This document shows positions 1 through 7,450 of a stretch of DNA of 7,666 nucleotides, in pieces. The notes under the pieces are model-generated. The model worked only from the letters and a program-made list of their open reading frames with translations, was not told where the DNA came from and did not search any database. The first letter of the stretch is position 1. Every line of letters begins with the position of its first letter. The stretch comes from an uncultured Bacteroidota bacterium (GTDB taxonomy: Bacteria; Bacteroidota; Bacteroidia; Bacteroidales; SZUA-534), in contig CALBPW010000166.1 of the NCBI GenBank assembly GCA_937899145.1, positions 1 to 7,666 of the forward strand, written 5' to 3'. The translations under genes and the position numbers were made by a program.

Positions 1-766
1 CGTGACTCTTGCTGCCGCCACGGGCGGCATACTCCCATTCAGCTTCAGTCGGGAGACGATATTTTGGAAGTAAGATACCATCTTCCATACGTATGCTGCG
101 AGTGTCCTTATCGGGGTCTAAGTCAATCATTTCTTTACCAACGGCGCCTTCGTATTGGTGTGCCAAATAAGCTTCGGTATTGAAGTTCATCGAGCCTTTT
201 TGGTTAGGATCCATAAGCAAGAAGCCTCCGTTGATAAGCAGGTTTTCGTTGACGCGGTCGGTACGCCAAGCGCAGTAGTCGTTGGCTTGCAACCAGTTAA
301 CGCCTACCACAGGATAATCTTGATAAGCCGGATGACGGAAATAGTACTCAACGTATGGCTCGTTATAAGCCAATTTGCTACGCCAAACTAATGTGTCGGG
401 CAAGGCGTGCTGGTACACCTCAGGGTATTCGTCAAACACACGCGAAATCCAATATAGATACTCGCGATAGTCAAGGTTGCGAACCTCGGTTTCGTCCATA
501 TAGAATGATGAGATTGATACGCGGTGCGGAACGTTATTCCAATCGTAAAGAATGTCTTGCTCCACTCTACCCATTGTAAAGGTACCTCCCTCAATGAATA
601 CCAAACCCGGACCGGTTTCTTGTTCGTATTCACCAATAAATTTTTCGAATCCACCATTGTCTTCCAAATTGTACTCCCAACCAGTGGTTTGCGATACTTC
701 TTTGCCACACGACATCAGCGCCACTGTGGCTACACATATTACAATATGCAGGTTTTTTACTTTCAT
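1..766 (-). CDS. gldJ: GldJ, T9SS/gliding-motility lipoprotein (3' part cut by window edge)
   Basis: GldJ is an outer-membrane-associated periplasmic lipoprotein needed for gliding and type IX secretion in Bacteroidota; in Flavobacterium it stabilises GldK, part of the periplasmic ring. Reading left from the ATG at 764-766, the frame stays open for 255 codons to the window edge, so only the N-terminal part is present. Residues 1-20 form a lipoprotein signal ending in LMSC (lipidated Cys20). A formylglycine-generating-enzyme/SUMF1-like domain starts near residue 52 (GPGLVFIEGGTFTMG) and includes FYMDETEV, YPVVGVNWLQA and RLPTEAEWEYAARGG (237-251). The TGWEYN...NGGFE opening and LPDTLVWRSKLAYNEPYVEYY fit GldJ better than its paralogue GldK. 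The fold resembles the sulfatase-activating enzyme, but family members here are structural. AAGGAAC at 771-777 (minus) is a Shine-Dalgarno-like site 4 nt before the ATG, unlike the other genes here. The gene lies 64 bp downstream of the PorP/SprF gene. Confidence 0.93.
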   Translation of the reverse strand, partial: MKVKNLHIVICVATVALMSCGKEVSQTTGWEYNLEDNGGFEKFIGEYEQETGPGLVFIEGGTFTMGRVEQDILYDWNNVPHRVSISSFYMDETEVRNLDYREYLYWISRVFDEYPEVYQHALPDTLVWRSKLAYNEPYVEYYFRHPAYQDYPVVGVNWLQANDYCAWRTDRVNENLLINGGFLLMDPNQKGSMNFNTEAYLAHQYEGAVGKEMIDLDPDKDTRSIRMEDGILLPKYRLPTEAEWEYAARGGSKSH

Positions 767-797
767 AAAAGTTCCTTTTTTTCGTTTTTAGCAATGA

Positions 798-805
798 CAA
801 ATATA
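798..805 (-). promoter_or_regulatory. Bacteroidota -7 promoter box ahead of gldJ
   Basis: On the minus strand this reads TATATTTG, an exact match to the Bacteroidota sigma-ABfr -7 consensus TAnnTTTG. It lies 31 nt upstream of the gldJ ATG, in the 64-bp gap after the PorP/SprF gene. The matching -33 TTTG is not at the usual spacing of about 19-21 nt; the nearest TTTG, at 837-840, is 31 nt away. The call therefore rests on the -7 box and its position. It suggests gldJ can be transcribed independently of the upstream gene. Confidence 0.5.
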
Positions 806-830
806 AATAAAATCGTTTATTCCTAACTTT

Positions 831-1781
831 TTATTGCAAAAAAGACGGACATTCTATTGTTTTCTTTTTTTCCTTTCGTTTTATATCGAATAATTTGGTT
901 ACCGACACCTCGTGAGCGTTGCCAATATGGTTGGTTTTCCGGTTCAAATCGAGGTCGTAACTATATGCGATTCTAAAATCTAAATTCTTGTAACCCAATA
1001 ATATAACAGCCAACGGCGCATCGCTGCCGATGTTTTTTCTGACTGATAATCCGGCCGTCAACCAATCGACTTGTGATATAACGCCAATTTGTAAATTTTG
1101 TTGTTTTCCTTGCAGCTGACAGATGAAATTTGGCATAATTTCGAAGTCAATTTTTTTGGTTAACGGCGAAAATTTGTACACGTAACCAATATCGAAAGTG
1201 AATTTTATGTTGGTTCGGCTATCGCGATTTTCCGATAAACTTTGGTAAGGGCGCAAAAGATGCTCAACAGCTACCGACGCAAATATTTTTTTTAGCATTG
1301 CGGCTGCACCTAAGCCTGCATCGGTACGGATTTTTGAGGCATTAGATGGCAATGTTTCATTTTGTTCAAAAATCAAATCTGATGCCGAGATTGATTTTTG
1401 CATAACGCCTAATTTCAATCCTAAAAAAATTGTTTTGTCGTTATCGGCTTCAATTTTATAACTGTACGCAACATCAGCGCGACGGTGTGACAAAAAACTC
1501 ATTTGGTCGTTGCTAAACAGCAGTCCAACGCCCATGTTTTTTACTATCGGCATATCAGCGCTACCGCCATAATATTGAAATTTCGCATCGCTTTTTGGCC
1601 ACTGATTGCGATAAAAAATATTGAGGCGCAATCTGTCGGCCGAGCCTGCAAACGCCGGATTGGCAGCAAGCATATCGTTGCTCCACTGGCTCAACGGACT
1701 ATCTTGCGCAAAAATTGCTGCTGGCGCCGCGCAAAAAAGTAGTACCATTATAATATGCCGATACGAAACTTGTTGTAACAT
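831..1781 (-). CDS. PorP/SprF-family type IX secretion outer-membrane protein
   Basis: This 316-residue protein belongs to the PorP/SprF family. These are predicted outer-membrane beta-barrels that either dock the T9SS machinery (PorP) or help secrete and attach large adhesins (SprF). Residues 1-25 form a signal peptide (basic start, hydrophobic stretch about 10-25, cleavage IFA|QD). The mature N terminus has the family hallmark, SPLSQW followed by NPAFAGS (41-47) and FYRNQWP. After that come alternating beta-strand-like segments, for example GVGLLFSND, DVAYSYKIE, FLGLKLGVM, IMPNFICQLQGKQQNLQIGV and FRIAYSYDL. A basic tail ends in ECPSFLQ, and I recall a similar Cys-Pro-x-Phe ending in other members. 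ATG at 1779-1781 is chosen because the full signal peptide follows it; Met12 would shorten the signal. No SprB-like adhesin lies beside it. It is followed by gldJ and is divergent from porU. Whether it is true PorP or one of the many paralogues cannot be told from sequence alone, so no symbol is given. Confidence 0.88.
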   Translation of the reverse strand: MLQQVSYRHIIMVLLFCAAPAAIFAQDSPLSQWSNDMLAANPAFAGSADRLRLNIFYRNQWPKSDAKFQYYGGSADMPIVKNMGVGLLFSNDQMSFLSHRRADVAYSYKIEADNDKTIFLGLKLGVMQKSISASDLIFEQNETLPSNASKIRTDAGLGAAAMLKKIFASVAVEHLLRPYQSLSENRDSRTNIKFTFDIGYVYKFSPLTKKIDFEIMPNFICQLQGKQQNLQIGVISQVDWLTAGLSVRKNIGSDAPLAVILLGYKNLDFRIAYSYDLDLNRKTNHIGNAHEVSVTKLFDIKRKEKKKTIECPSFLQ

Positions 1782-1867
1782 AAACAGGCAATAAAAATAG
1801 TTATTCCAACGTTTGGATACTGCAACGATAAAAAAGAAGTTTTATTTTAGCCGACAATTCATTGCTT
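1782..1867. promoter_or_regulatory. Divergent intergenic region between the PorP/SprF gene and porU
   Basis: This 86-bp AT-rich gap separates two divergent T9SS transcription units and must hold at least one promoter for each. On the plus strand, TATTTTAG (1843-1850) differs from TAnnTTTG at one position and lies 17 nt before the porU ATG. A TTTG at 1812-1815 is 27 nt away, too far for a standard -33. On the minus strand only poor matches occur, for example TAACTATT about 19 nt after a TTG. No Shine-Dalgarno sequence precedes either start. The promoter assignments are weak, and the region's role is inferred from gene orientation. Confidence 0.4.
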
Positions 1868-4800
1868 ATGGTCAGATTTTTTTCTGTTTCAATCATACTT
1901 ATCATCTCTTTTTTTGCAGCATCTGCCGAAGGTTTTATATCTGGCTGTATATCACGTGATTATTTGCGCAATTTATGGTCGGAGGAAAATTTAATTCAGC
2001 AGAAACCGCTCAAAATTTATCTGCAAACTGACATTGACGCCGATTGCATTCAAATAGAATCTTATTGGCAAAAATGCACATTTCGCGCTATCAATGCCAA
2101 CGAATTTCAATTTACGCAATTCACCGAAATTGATACCAATATATATATAGGTGTGAATATAGCTTGCGCGCAGCATAAAAAACTTGCCGAAATTAGTTTT
2201 TCGCCTTTCCGCCGAAACGCCAATGGCGAGATTGAAGTAGTTGATAGTTTTGAAATAGGCTTAAAACCTATTTACAAACCACAACAACGAGTATTGCTAA
2301 AAGCCAGCAACAAAACAAACTCACTACTCAACGAAGGTAATTGGTTCAAAATCAAAGTAGATACATCTGGTGTTTACAAATTAACCTTCGATGAGCTGAA
2401 AACATTGGGATTAACCAACCCTGCCGACACTCGCATTTTTAGTTATGGAGGCAAACAACTCTCTTTTATCAACAATAATGAGGATTTTGATGATTTAAAC
2501 GAAATTCCCGTCTCAAAAAATTCAGGCACTGATGGCGTGTTTAATAGTGGCGATTACCTGATTTTTTACGCGCAAGGTCCTACCATCCTAATACGCGACA
2601 CACTCAACAATATTCTGCTACATCAAAAACACGATTACTCCGACTACATCTACCTGCTTTTAACATCAGATTTAGGCACGGGAGCCGAAATTCAAAATTA
2701 TACAAACAGCAGTTCAAATATCGACATAACAACATCTGAATCAGACAGTTATCAATATATTGAAAAAGACAGGCACTCACTTATTCCATCAGGGCGGCGG
2801 TGGTTCGACAATCGGCTCAAAACCAATGCAACCGACTCTATTATGTTCAATTTTGGCGAATTGGTTGCGGGCGAACCTGTAAATTGCCGCGTCGCCGCTG
2901 CCGGACGTAAAGATGCTAACACATCAGCTTCTTTTCAGTTTAGCTATCGCAAAGAAATCATCGCTTCAATCAGTATTTCAAAAAGTTACGATAATTACAG
3001 GTATGCCGATTACGTGCAGAAAAACTTTAAACTAACACCACAATCGGCAAAGATAAATTTGGGATATTCTTTTGTAAGCAATAGCGCAAGGTCAGAGGGC
3101 TACATTGATAAAATAGGGCTGACAGCCCGCACAAAGCTAAAATACAACAAGAGCCGCCAACTACATTTTCGCGATTTAAAATCAAAAAATTATATTAACG
3201 TTCAGTACAATTTGGCGGTAACAAGCGGCTCACCAACAATTTGGGACATAACCAATCCTCTATCGCCCAAAAATATTGATATTCAAACCGATAACAATCA
3301 AATAAACTTCACCGTTGCAAGCAATGGCACCGCCCATGAATTTGTTGCGTTTGAGCAATCAAACTTACGTTCGCCAATAACTACAGGCAACGATGTGGGT
3401 CGCATTGAAAATCAGAACCTTCATGGGCAGCCAACGCCAACACTTGTGATTGTAACGCACCCCAACTTTATCGACGCTGCCAACAACCTTGCTGAAATGC
3501 ACCGCACACAAGACGGAATGCGGGTTGAAGTAGTAACTGAGCAACAAATTTTCAACGAATTTTCAGGCGGCACACCCGATGTGTCAGCAATACGCAACTA
3601 CGCCAGAATGCTATATCGCCGCAACGATGGCTTCAAATATTTGCTATTATTTGGCGACGGGAGCTACGACAACAAAAATATTTTAGGCTCCAACAGCAAT
3701 TTCATCTTAACCTATCAATCAGAAAATGGCGAAGATGACTCAAAAAGTCATGTATCAGACGACTTTTTTGCAATGCTCGACAATGGTGAAGGCGAACTTT
3801 CGGGTTATTTAGATATTGGTGTAGGCCGATTGCCTGCAAAATCGGCAACCGAGGCCGGGCAAATGGTTGACAAAATAAAACGATACACATCGATGAAAGA
3901 TGCAGGCAACTGGCGCAACAACACCACCATTATATCAGACGATGCTGACAAACAAGAAGATGCTGAATTTATATTAGATGCTGAATTGCTAAGCGAATGC
4001 ATCAGAAAAACAACGCCGGAATACAACATCAACAAAATTTATTACGACGCATACGAAAACGTGTCAAGCTCGTCGGGCGACACCTACCCTACCGTTACCG
4101 AAGCTATAAAAAAACAATTTAGCAAAGGCACAGTAATACTAACCTACATTGGGCATGGCAGCGCGCGCAAATGGTCGCACGAGTCGGTTTTTTTAACATC
4201 CGACGCAACCTCGCTCCGCAACATCGACCGGCTATCATTTGTGATAACTGCAAGTTGCGAAAACGGGCGCTTTGATGAACACACAATAACATCACTTGGC
4301 GAACGTTTCATACTAAACCCCAATGGCGGTGCGGTAGCCGCATTGGTTACAACACGCGTTGTTTACAACGGAAACAATTGCCAACTCTGCAATAACATCT
4401 ACAACCAAAAGCCGGACAATGACTTACGCCTTGGCGATTTGATTTTGCGAGCCAAAAATGCTACTGGCGGACAAACAGAAACCAACAAACGAAACTTCAC
4501 CCTGCTTGGCGACCCTGCCATTCGGCTTGTACATCCCGCCAATAACAAAATAGTTGTAACAAAAATCAACCATAAAGATGTTTCTACACAACTGAGCGAC
4601 ACCATTAATGCAGTTGATACGGTTACAATTGAAGGCCACTTGACAGACCAAGACAGCAACTTACTGAACTACAACGGAATACTCTATTCGACAATCTTTG
4701 ACAAAGCATCGGCACAAACTACCCGAGGCAACGATGAGTTTTCGCCAATTATCGATTTTTACACCTATAACAACATATTGTATAGTGGGAAATCGTCGGT

Positions 4801-5614
4801 AACCGATGGATATTTCACACTCCAATTCATAATGCCGAAAGACATAAATTACTCGTACGGGCAAGGACGCATCAGCCTTTACGCCTTAACCAACACAGGC
4901 GACGAAGCCACAGGCTACTCAAACAACTTGCTTATTGGCGGAACACCCGAAAACACTGCAATTGACGACTTTGACGGTCCCGAAATTGAACTTTTTGTAA
5001 ACGATACATTTTTTGTTGACGGAGGAATAACAAGCAACAATCCGACAATTATCGCCCACATCTCTGATGAATCGGGGATAAACACAACAGGCAATGGCAT
5101 TGGGCATAACATTACCGCAACACTTGATGAAGATGCCAGCACAATGCTAATTCTGAACGATTTATACGAAGGAAATATCGACAATTTCAATTCGGGTGAG
5201 ATAAAATTCAATCTTACAAATTTAAGCGAAGGCTGGCATACATTAACACTTAAAGTTTGGGATATCTACAATAATTCGAGCGACGCAACAATATCGTTTA
5301 AGGTAGTTGACGAAACATCAACAGCCTTAAACCGTGTATATTGCTACCCTAACCCGGCAACCGATGAAGTCTGGTTTGTAGCAGACCATAACCAAACCGA
5401 TTACAATACCGACATAACAATAAAAATATTTGACAACGCTGGCACAATGGTTGGCAAACTGACAACAGCACAAGAAACACACCAGCCAATCCACTGGAAC
5501 ACAACGCATAACGGCAAACCTCTTGAAAACGGTCTGTACATATACACCATTGAAATTAAAAGCACTAACGGGCGAAGTACAAAATCAGGAAAAATGATAA
5601 TCGCCAAACAATAA
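1868..5614 (+). CDS. porU: PorU, type IX secretion system C25 gingipain-like sortase
   Basis: PorU is the surface sortase of the T9SS. It removes the C-terminal sorting domain (CTD) of secreted cargo and, in Porphyromonas, joins the cargo to A-LPS; it works bound to PorV. The protein has 1248 residues counted from ATG 1868. Residues 1-20 are a signal peptide (ASA|EG). A beta-rich N-terminal region follows, with the usual PorU segment from 157 (GNWFKIKVDTSGVYKLTFDE). The peptidase C25 domain spans about 522-890, with GDGSYDN, GRLPA, catalytic His763 in YIGHGSA, catalytic Cys797 in ITASCENG, and GDPAIRL closing it. An Ig-like region covers about 1032-1148. A type A CTD occupies about 1158-1248 (YPNPATDEV, ENGLYIYTI, GKMII). 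The length fits PorU. The in-frame TTG at 1862 would only add Met-Leu before this signal peptide, so ATG is preferred. porV follows after 46 nt. The His-Cys dyad is intact, so activity is expected. Confidence 0.96.
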   Translation: MVRFFSVSIILIISFFAASAEGFISGCISRDYLRNLWSEENLIQQKPLKIYLQTDIDADCIQIESYWQKCTFRAINANEFQFTQFTEIDTNIYIGVNIACAQHKKLAEISFSPFRRNANGEIEVVDSFEIGLKPIYKPQQRVLLKASNKTNSLLNEGNWFKIKVDTSGVYKLTFDELKTLGLTNPADTRIFSYGGKQLSFINNNEDFDDLNEIPVSKNSGTDGVFNSGDYLIFYAQGPTILIRDTLNNILLHQKHDYSDYIYLLLTSDLGTGAEIQNYTNSSSNIDITTSESDSYQYIEKDRHSLIPSGRRWFDNRLKTNATDSIMFNFGELVAGEPVNCRVAAAGRKDANTSASFQFSYRKEIIASISISKSYDNYRYADYVQKNFKLTPQSAKINLGYSFVSNSARSEGYIDKIGLTARTKLKYNKSRQLHFRDLKSKNYINVQYNLAVTSGSPTIWDITNPLSPKNIDIQTDNNQINFTVASNGTAHEFVAFEQSNLRSPITTGNDVGRIENQNLHGQPTPTLVIVTHPNFIDAANNLAEMHRTQDGMRVEVVTEQQIFNEFSGGTPDVSAIRNYARMLYRRNDGFKYLLLFGDGSYDNKNILGSNSNFILTYQSENGEDDSKSHVSDDFFAMLDNGEGELSGYLDIGVGRLPAKSATEAGQMVDKIKRYTSMKDAGNWRNNTTIISDDADKQEDAEFILDAELLSECIRKTTPEYNINKIYYDAYENVSSSSGDTYPTVTEAIKKQFSKGTVILTYIGHGSARKWSHESVFLTSDATSLRNIDRLSFVITASCENGRFDEHTITSLGERFILNPNGGAVAALVTTRVVYNGNNCQLCNNIYNQKPDNDLRLGDLILRAKNATGGQTETNKRNFTLLGDPAIRLVHPANNKIVVTKINHKDVSTQLSDTINAVDTVTIEGHLTDQDSNLLNYNGILYSTIFDKASAQTTRGNDEFSPIIDFYTYNNILYSGKSSVTDGYFTLQFIMPKDINYSYGQGRISLYALTNTGDEATGYSNNLLIGGTPENTAIDDFDGPEIELFVNDTFFVDGGITSNNPTIIAHISDESGINTTGNGIGHNITATLDEDASTMLILNDLYEGNIDNFNSGEIKFNLTNLSEGWHTLTLKVWDIYNNSSDATISFKVVDETSTALNRVYCYPNPATDEVWFVADHNQTDYNTDITIKIFDNAGTMVGKLTTAQETHQPIHWNTTHNGKPLENGLYIYTIEIKSTNGRSTKSGKMIIAKQ

Positions 5615-5634
5615 ATCGGACTAAAAATAGTTTC

Positions 5635-5642
5635 TATATTTG
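5635..5642 (+). promoter_or_regulatory. Bacteroidota -7 promoter box ahead of porV
   Basis: TATATTTG matches TAnnTTTG exactly and is identical to the box found ahead of gldJ. It lies in the 46-nt porU-porV gap, ending 18 nt before the porV ATG, which would give a leader of roughly 10-12 nt. No clear TTTG is seen about 20 nt upstream, where the porU stop codon (5612-5614) lies. It suggests that porV has its own promoter in addition to read-through from porU. The overlapping TTG at 5640-5642 is part of this box and is not a likely translation start. Confidence 0.5.
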
Positions 5643-5660
5643 CGACTTCAAATTTTAGAT

Positions 5661-6860
5661 ATGAAAAGAAATCAATTATTAACATTTGCAATGCTGCTAA
5701 GCGCAGTAACCGCAACAGCGCAAACTGGCGCCGCCGACTATAGCGACGTACTTGGCCAAGACAATAAAGTAAACGCTATACACACCGCAGTTCCATTTTT
5801 ACGAATAGCCCCCGACTCGCGCTCTGGCGCAATGGGCGACGCAGGAATTGCCATTTCGCCAGACGCCTATTCTCAAATTTGGAACTCATCGAAGTTGGCG
5901 TTTGTAGAATCGCCATACGGACTATCAGTTACTTACGTCCCTTGGCTGCGCGAACTCATCAGCGATATGAATCTTGCATACGTATCAGGCTATTACAAAA
6001 TAGACGAAAACCAAACTATTGGCGCAAGTTTGCGCTATTTTTCAATGGGAAATATCAATTTCACCGATAATGGAGGCAACTCAATCGGCAGTTTCTCGCC
6101 CCATGAAATGGCGATAGACGCATCTTACAACCGCAAATTATCGAAAAACTTCTCACTTGGTTTGGCCGGCCGGTTTATCTACTCAAACTTGACAGGCGGA
6201 CAAGGCGGAGCCGACCAAGAACAAGTTGATGCAGGCAAATCGTTTGCTGTCGATATTAATGGTTTTTACACCGATAATATTAGAGTTAGCGATTACGATT
6301 GCAATTGGGCCGCTGGCTTTAGCATCAGCAATTTAGGCGCAAAACTTGGCTATAGCGACGATACTAAAAACTTCATTCCTACCAATTTAGGAATTGGTGG
6401 CGCATTTACTATGAATATCGACAAATACAACAAACTGACTGCTACTGTCGATTTTAACAAACTATTAGTACCAACGCCTCCTATCTATTATCAAGACTCG
6501 ACAAATGGTGGCGAACGCGTGATTTTGAAAGGAAAAGACGATGATGTTGGCATCATACAAGGCGTATTCCAATCATTTAACGACGCACCCGACGGATTTA
6601 GCGAAGAAATGAAAGAAATTTCGACATCAATCGGTTTAGAATATTGGTACGCAAACCAATTTGCAGCCCGCCTTGGATACTTCAACGAGAACGAGAAAAA
6701 AGGAAACCGCAAATACTTTACAGCTGGCGTTGGCGTGAAAATGAAGATGTTAGGACTGGATATTTCATACCTGATTCCATCAGGCAACTTCTCAAACAGC
6801 CCGCTTAAAAACACTTGGCGATTCTCGTTAACAATCGATTTTGAAGATTTGGTGAATTAG
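5661..6860 (+). CDS. porV: PorV, T9SS outer-membrane shuttle and attachment beta-barrel
   Basis: PorV (LptO, formerly PG27) is a FadL-like outer-membrane barrel. It takes CTD-bearing cargo from the SprA/Sov translocon and carries it to the PorU attachment complex. The protein has 399 residues, close to the roughly 390 usual in the family. Residues 1-20 are a signal peptide with cleavage ATA|QTG. The conserved PorV N-terminal block is clear at 43-62: AVPFLRIAPDSRSGAMGDAG, followed by SPDAYSQIWNSSKLAF (commonly WNPAK, here WNSSK). Strand-like repeats follow, including LRYFSMGNI, SLGLAGRFIYSN, AAGFSISNLGAKLGY, LGIGGAFTM, GLEYWYANQFAARLGYF and YFTAGVGVKMKMLGLDISYLIP. The end WRFSLTIDFEDL gives a last beta strand. 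The start is ATG 5661; an upstream in-frame TTG would add MRLQILD before the signal peptide and falls in the promoter motif. No Shine-Dalgarno sequence is seen. It lies directly downstream of porU, its functional partner. Confidence 0.96.
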   Translation: MKRNQLLTFAMLLSAVTATAQTGAADYSDVLGQDNKVNAIHTAVPFLRIAPDSRSGAMGDAGIAISPDAYSQIWNSSKLAFVESPYGLSVTYVPWLRELISDMNLAYVSGYYKIDENQTIGASLRYFSMGNINFTDNGGNSIGSFSPHEMAIDASYNRKLSKNFSLGLAGRFIYSNLTGGQGGADQEQVDAGKSFAVDINGFYTDNIRVSDYDCNWAAGFSISNLGAKLGYSDDTKNFIPTNLGIGGAFTMNIDKYNKLTATVDFNKLLVPTPPIYYQDSTNGGERVILKGKDDDVGIIQGVFQSFNDAPDGFSEEMKEISTSIGLEYWYANQFAARLGYFNENEKKGNRKYFTAGVGVKMKMLGLDISYLIPSGNFSNSPLKNTWRFSLTIDFEDLVN

Positions 6861-6903
6861 TGTAGAGTGTAAAATCCGGAAAGAGTAACGAAGGAACTCA
6901 TAA

Positions 6904-6921
6904 TCCCGATAGCCGTCGGGA
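6904..6921. repeat. Imperfect 18-bp palindrome (hairpin) in the porV-ispF gap
   Basis: TCCCGA (6904-6909) and TCGGGA (6916-6921) are perfect inverted copies around a 6-nt loop TAGCCG. The whole is two bases from a perfect palindrome TCCCGATAGCTATCGGGA, a form I recall as frequent in intergenic DNA of some Bacteroidota. No T-run follows, so it is not a typical intrinsic terminator. It ends 17 nt before the ispF ATG. It could be a dispersed REP-like element or an RNA hairpin affecting mRNA stability or initiation. The rest of the 78-nt gap shows no other motif I can support. Confidence 0.55.
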
Positions 6922-6938
6922 CTAAATCCTAAATAAAA

Positions 6939-7418
6939 ATGAAGATTCGCGTAGGACTTGGCATCGATGTGCATCAGTTGACCGAAGGACGCCCAATGGT
7001 GGTTGGCGGCATTGAAGTGCCACACACCAAAGGACCACTTGGGCACTCCGATGGCGACACACTTATTCACGCCATCTGCGACGCAATACTTGGCGCAGCC
7101 AATATGCGCGACATTGGCTACCATTTCCCTGACACTTCAGCCGATTTTGAAAATATTGACAGCAAAATTCTTCTCAAAAAAACAGTTGCGCTTGTTGCCG
7201 AAAAGGGTTGGCGCATTGGCAATATCGACTCCACAATTTGCCTGCAACGCCCAAAAATCAAAAACTTCATTCCACAAATGCAGCAAGTGCTTGCCAATGT
7301 TTGTGACATCGACATCGACGACATATCAATAAAAGCCACCACCACCGAGCACCTTGGCTTTGAAGGCCGCGAAGAAGGAATGTCGGCATACGCAGTGGTG
7401 CTGATTGAAAAGGATTAG
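6939..7418 (+). CDS. ispF: 2-C-methyl-D-erythritol 2,4-cyclodiphosphate synthase
   Basis: IspF is the fifth enzyme of the MEP (non-mevalonate) isoprenoid pathway. It cyclises CDP-ME 2-phosphate to ME-cPP, releasing CMP, as a cytosolic homotrimer. The 159-residue length is typical. Zinc ligands Asp10, His12 (GIDVH) and His44 (in HSDGDTLIHA) are present, as are His36 and Asp38. FPDT is at 63-66 and IDS at 73-75. The C-terminal block TTTEHLGFEGREEG (134-147) carries the metal-binding Glu137; the usual form is TTEKLGFTGRGEG. The family signature is therefore complete and the enzyme should be active. The ATG gives the expected MKIRVGLGIDVH start; there is no Shine-Dalgarno sequence, only an A-rich leader. 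It is co-directional with porU and porV with a 78-nt gap. I recall the same porU-porV-ispF order in Porphyromonas gingivalis, but cannot check that here. A functional tie to secretion is not implied. Confidence 0.97.
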   Translation: MKIRVGLGIDVHQLTEGRPMVVGGIEVPHTKGPLGHSDGDTLIHAICDAILGAANMRDIGYHFPDTSADFENIDSKILLKKTVALVAEKGWRIGNIDSTICLQRPKIKNFIPQMQQVLANVCDIDIDDISIKATTTEHLGFEGREEGMSAYAVVLIEKD

Positions 7419-7450
7419 AGAAATCCCCATTTTTTAACTCTCTATTTTTC
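7416..7450 (+). terminator. Possible weak intrinsic terminator after ispF
   Basis: TAGAGA (7416-7421, overlapping the ispF stop TAG) can pair with TCTCTA (7439-7444) around a 17-nt loop, and is followed by TTTTTC. The stem is only 6 bp and AT-rich, so it is weak; the position and the T-run are the main support. It overlaps the first bases of the open frame of the C39 remnant, which would then lie outside the operon. Confidence 0.3.

Noticed and set aside
388..708. Minus-strand 106-codon open frame inside the gldJ region
   Set aside because: It overlaps gldJ in a different frame on the same strand and encodes no recognisable pattern; the gldJ frame has strong family motifs throughout.
1503..1742. 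Plus-strand 79-codon open frame
   Set aside because: It is antisense to the PorP/SprF signal peptide and NPAFAGS region; it is a shadow frame with no signal or motif.
1862..1867. TTG start for porU
   Set aside because: It only adds two residues ahead of the ATG at 1868, from which a standard signal peptide begins.
4399..5211. Several minus-strand open frames of 60-98 codons
   Set aside because: All lie antisense to porU's peptidase end and Ig-like region, overlap one another in different frames, and show no family motifs.
6939..7345. Alternative open frames on both strands over ispF
   Set aside because: The ispF frame contains the full set of zinc ligands and signatures; the others are shadows.
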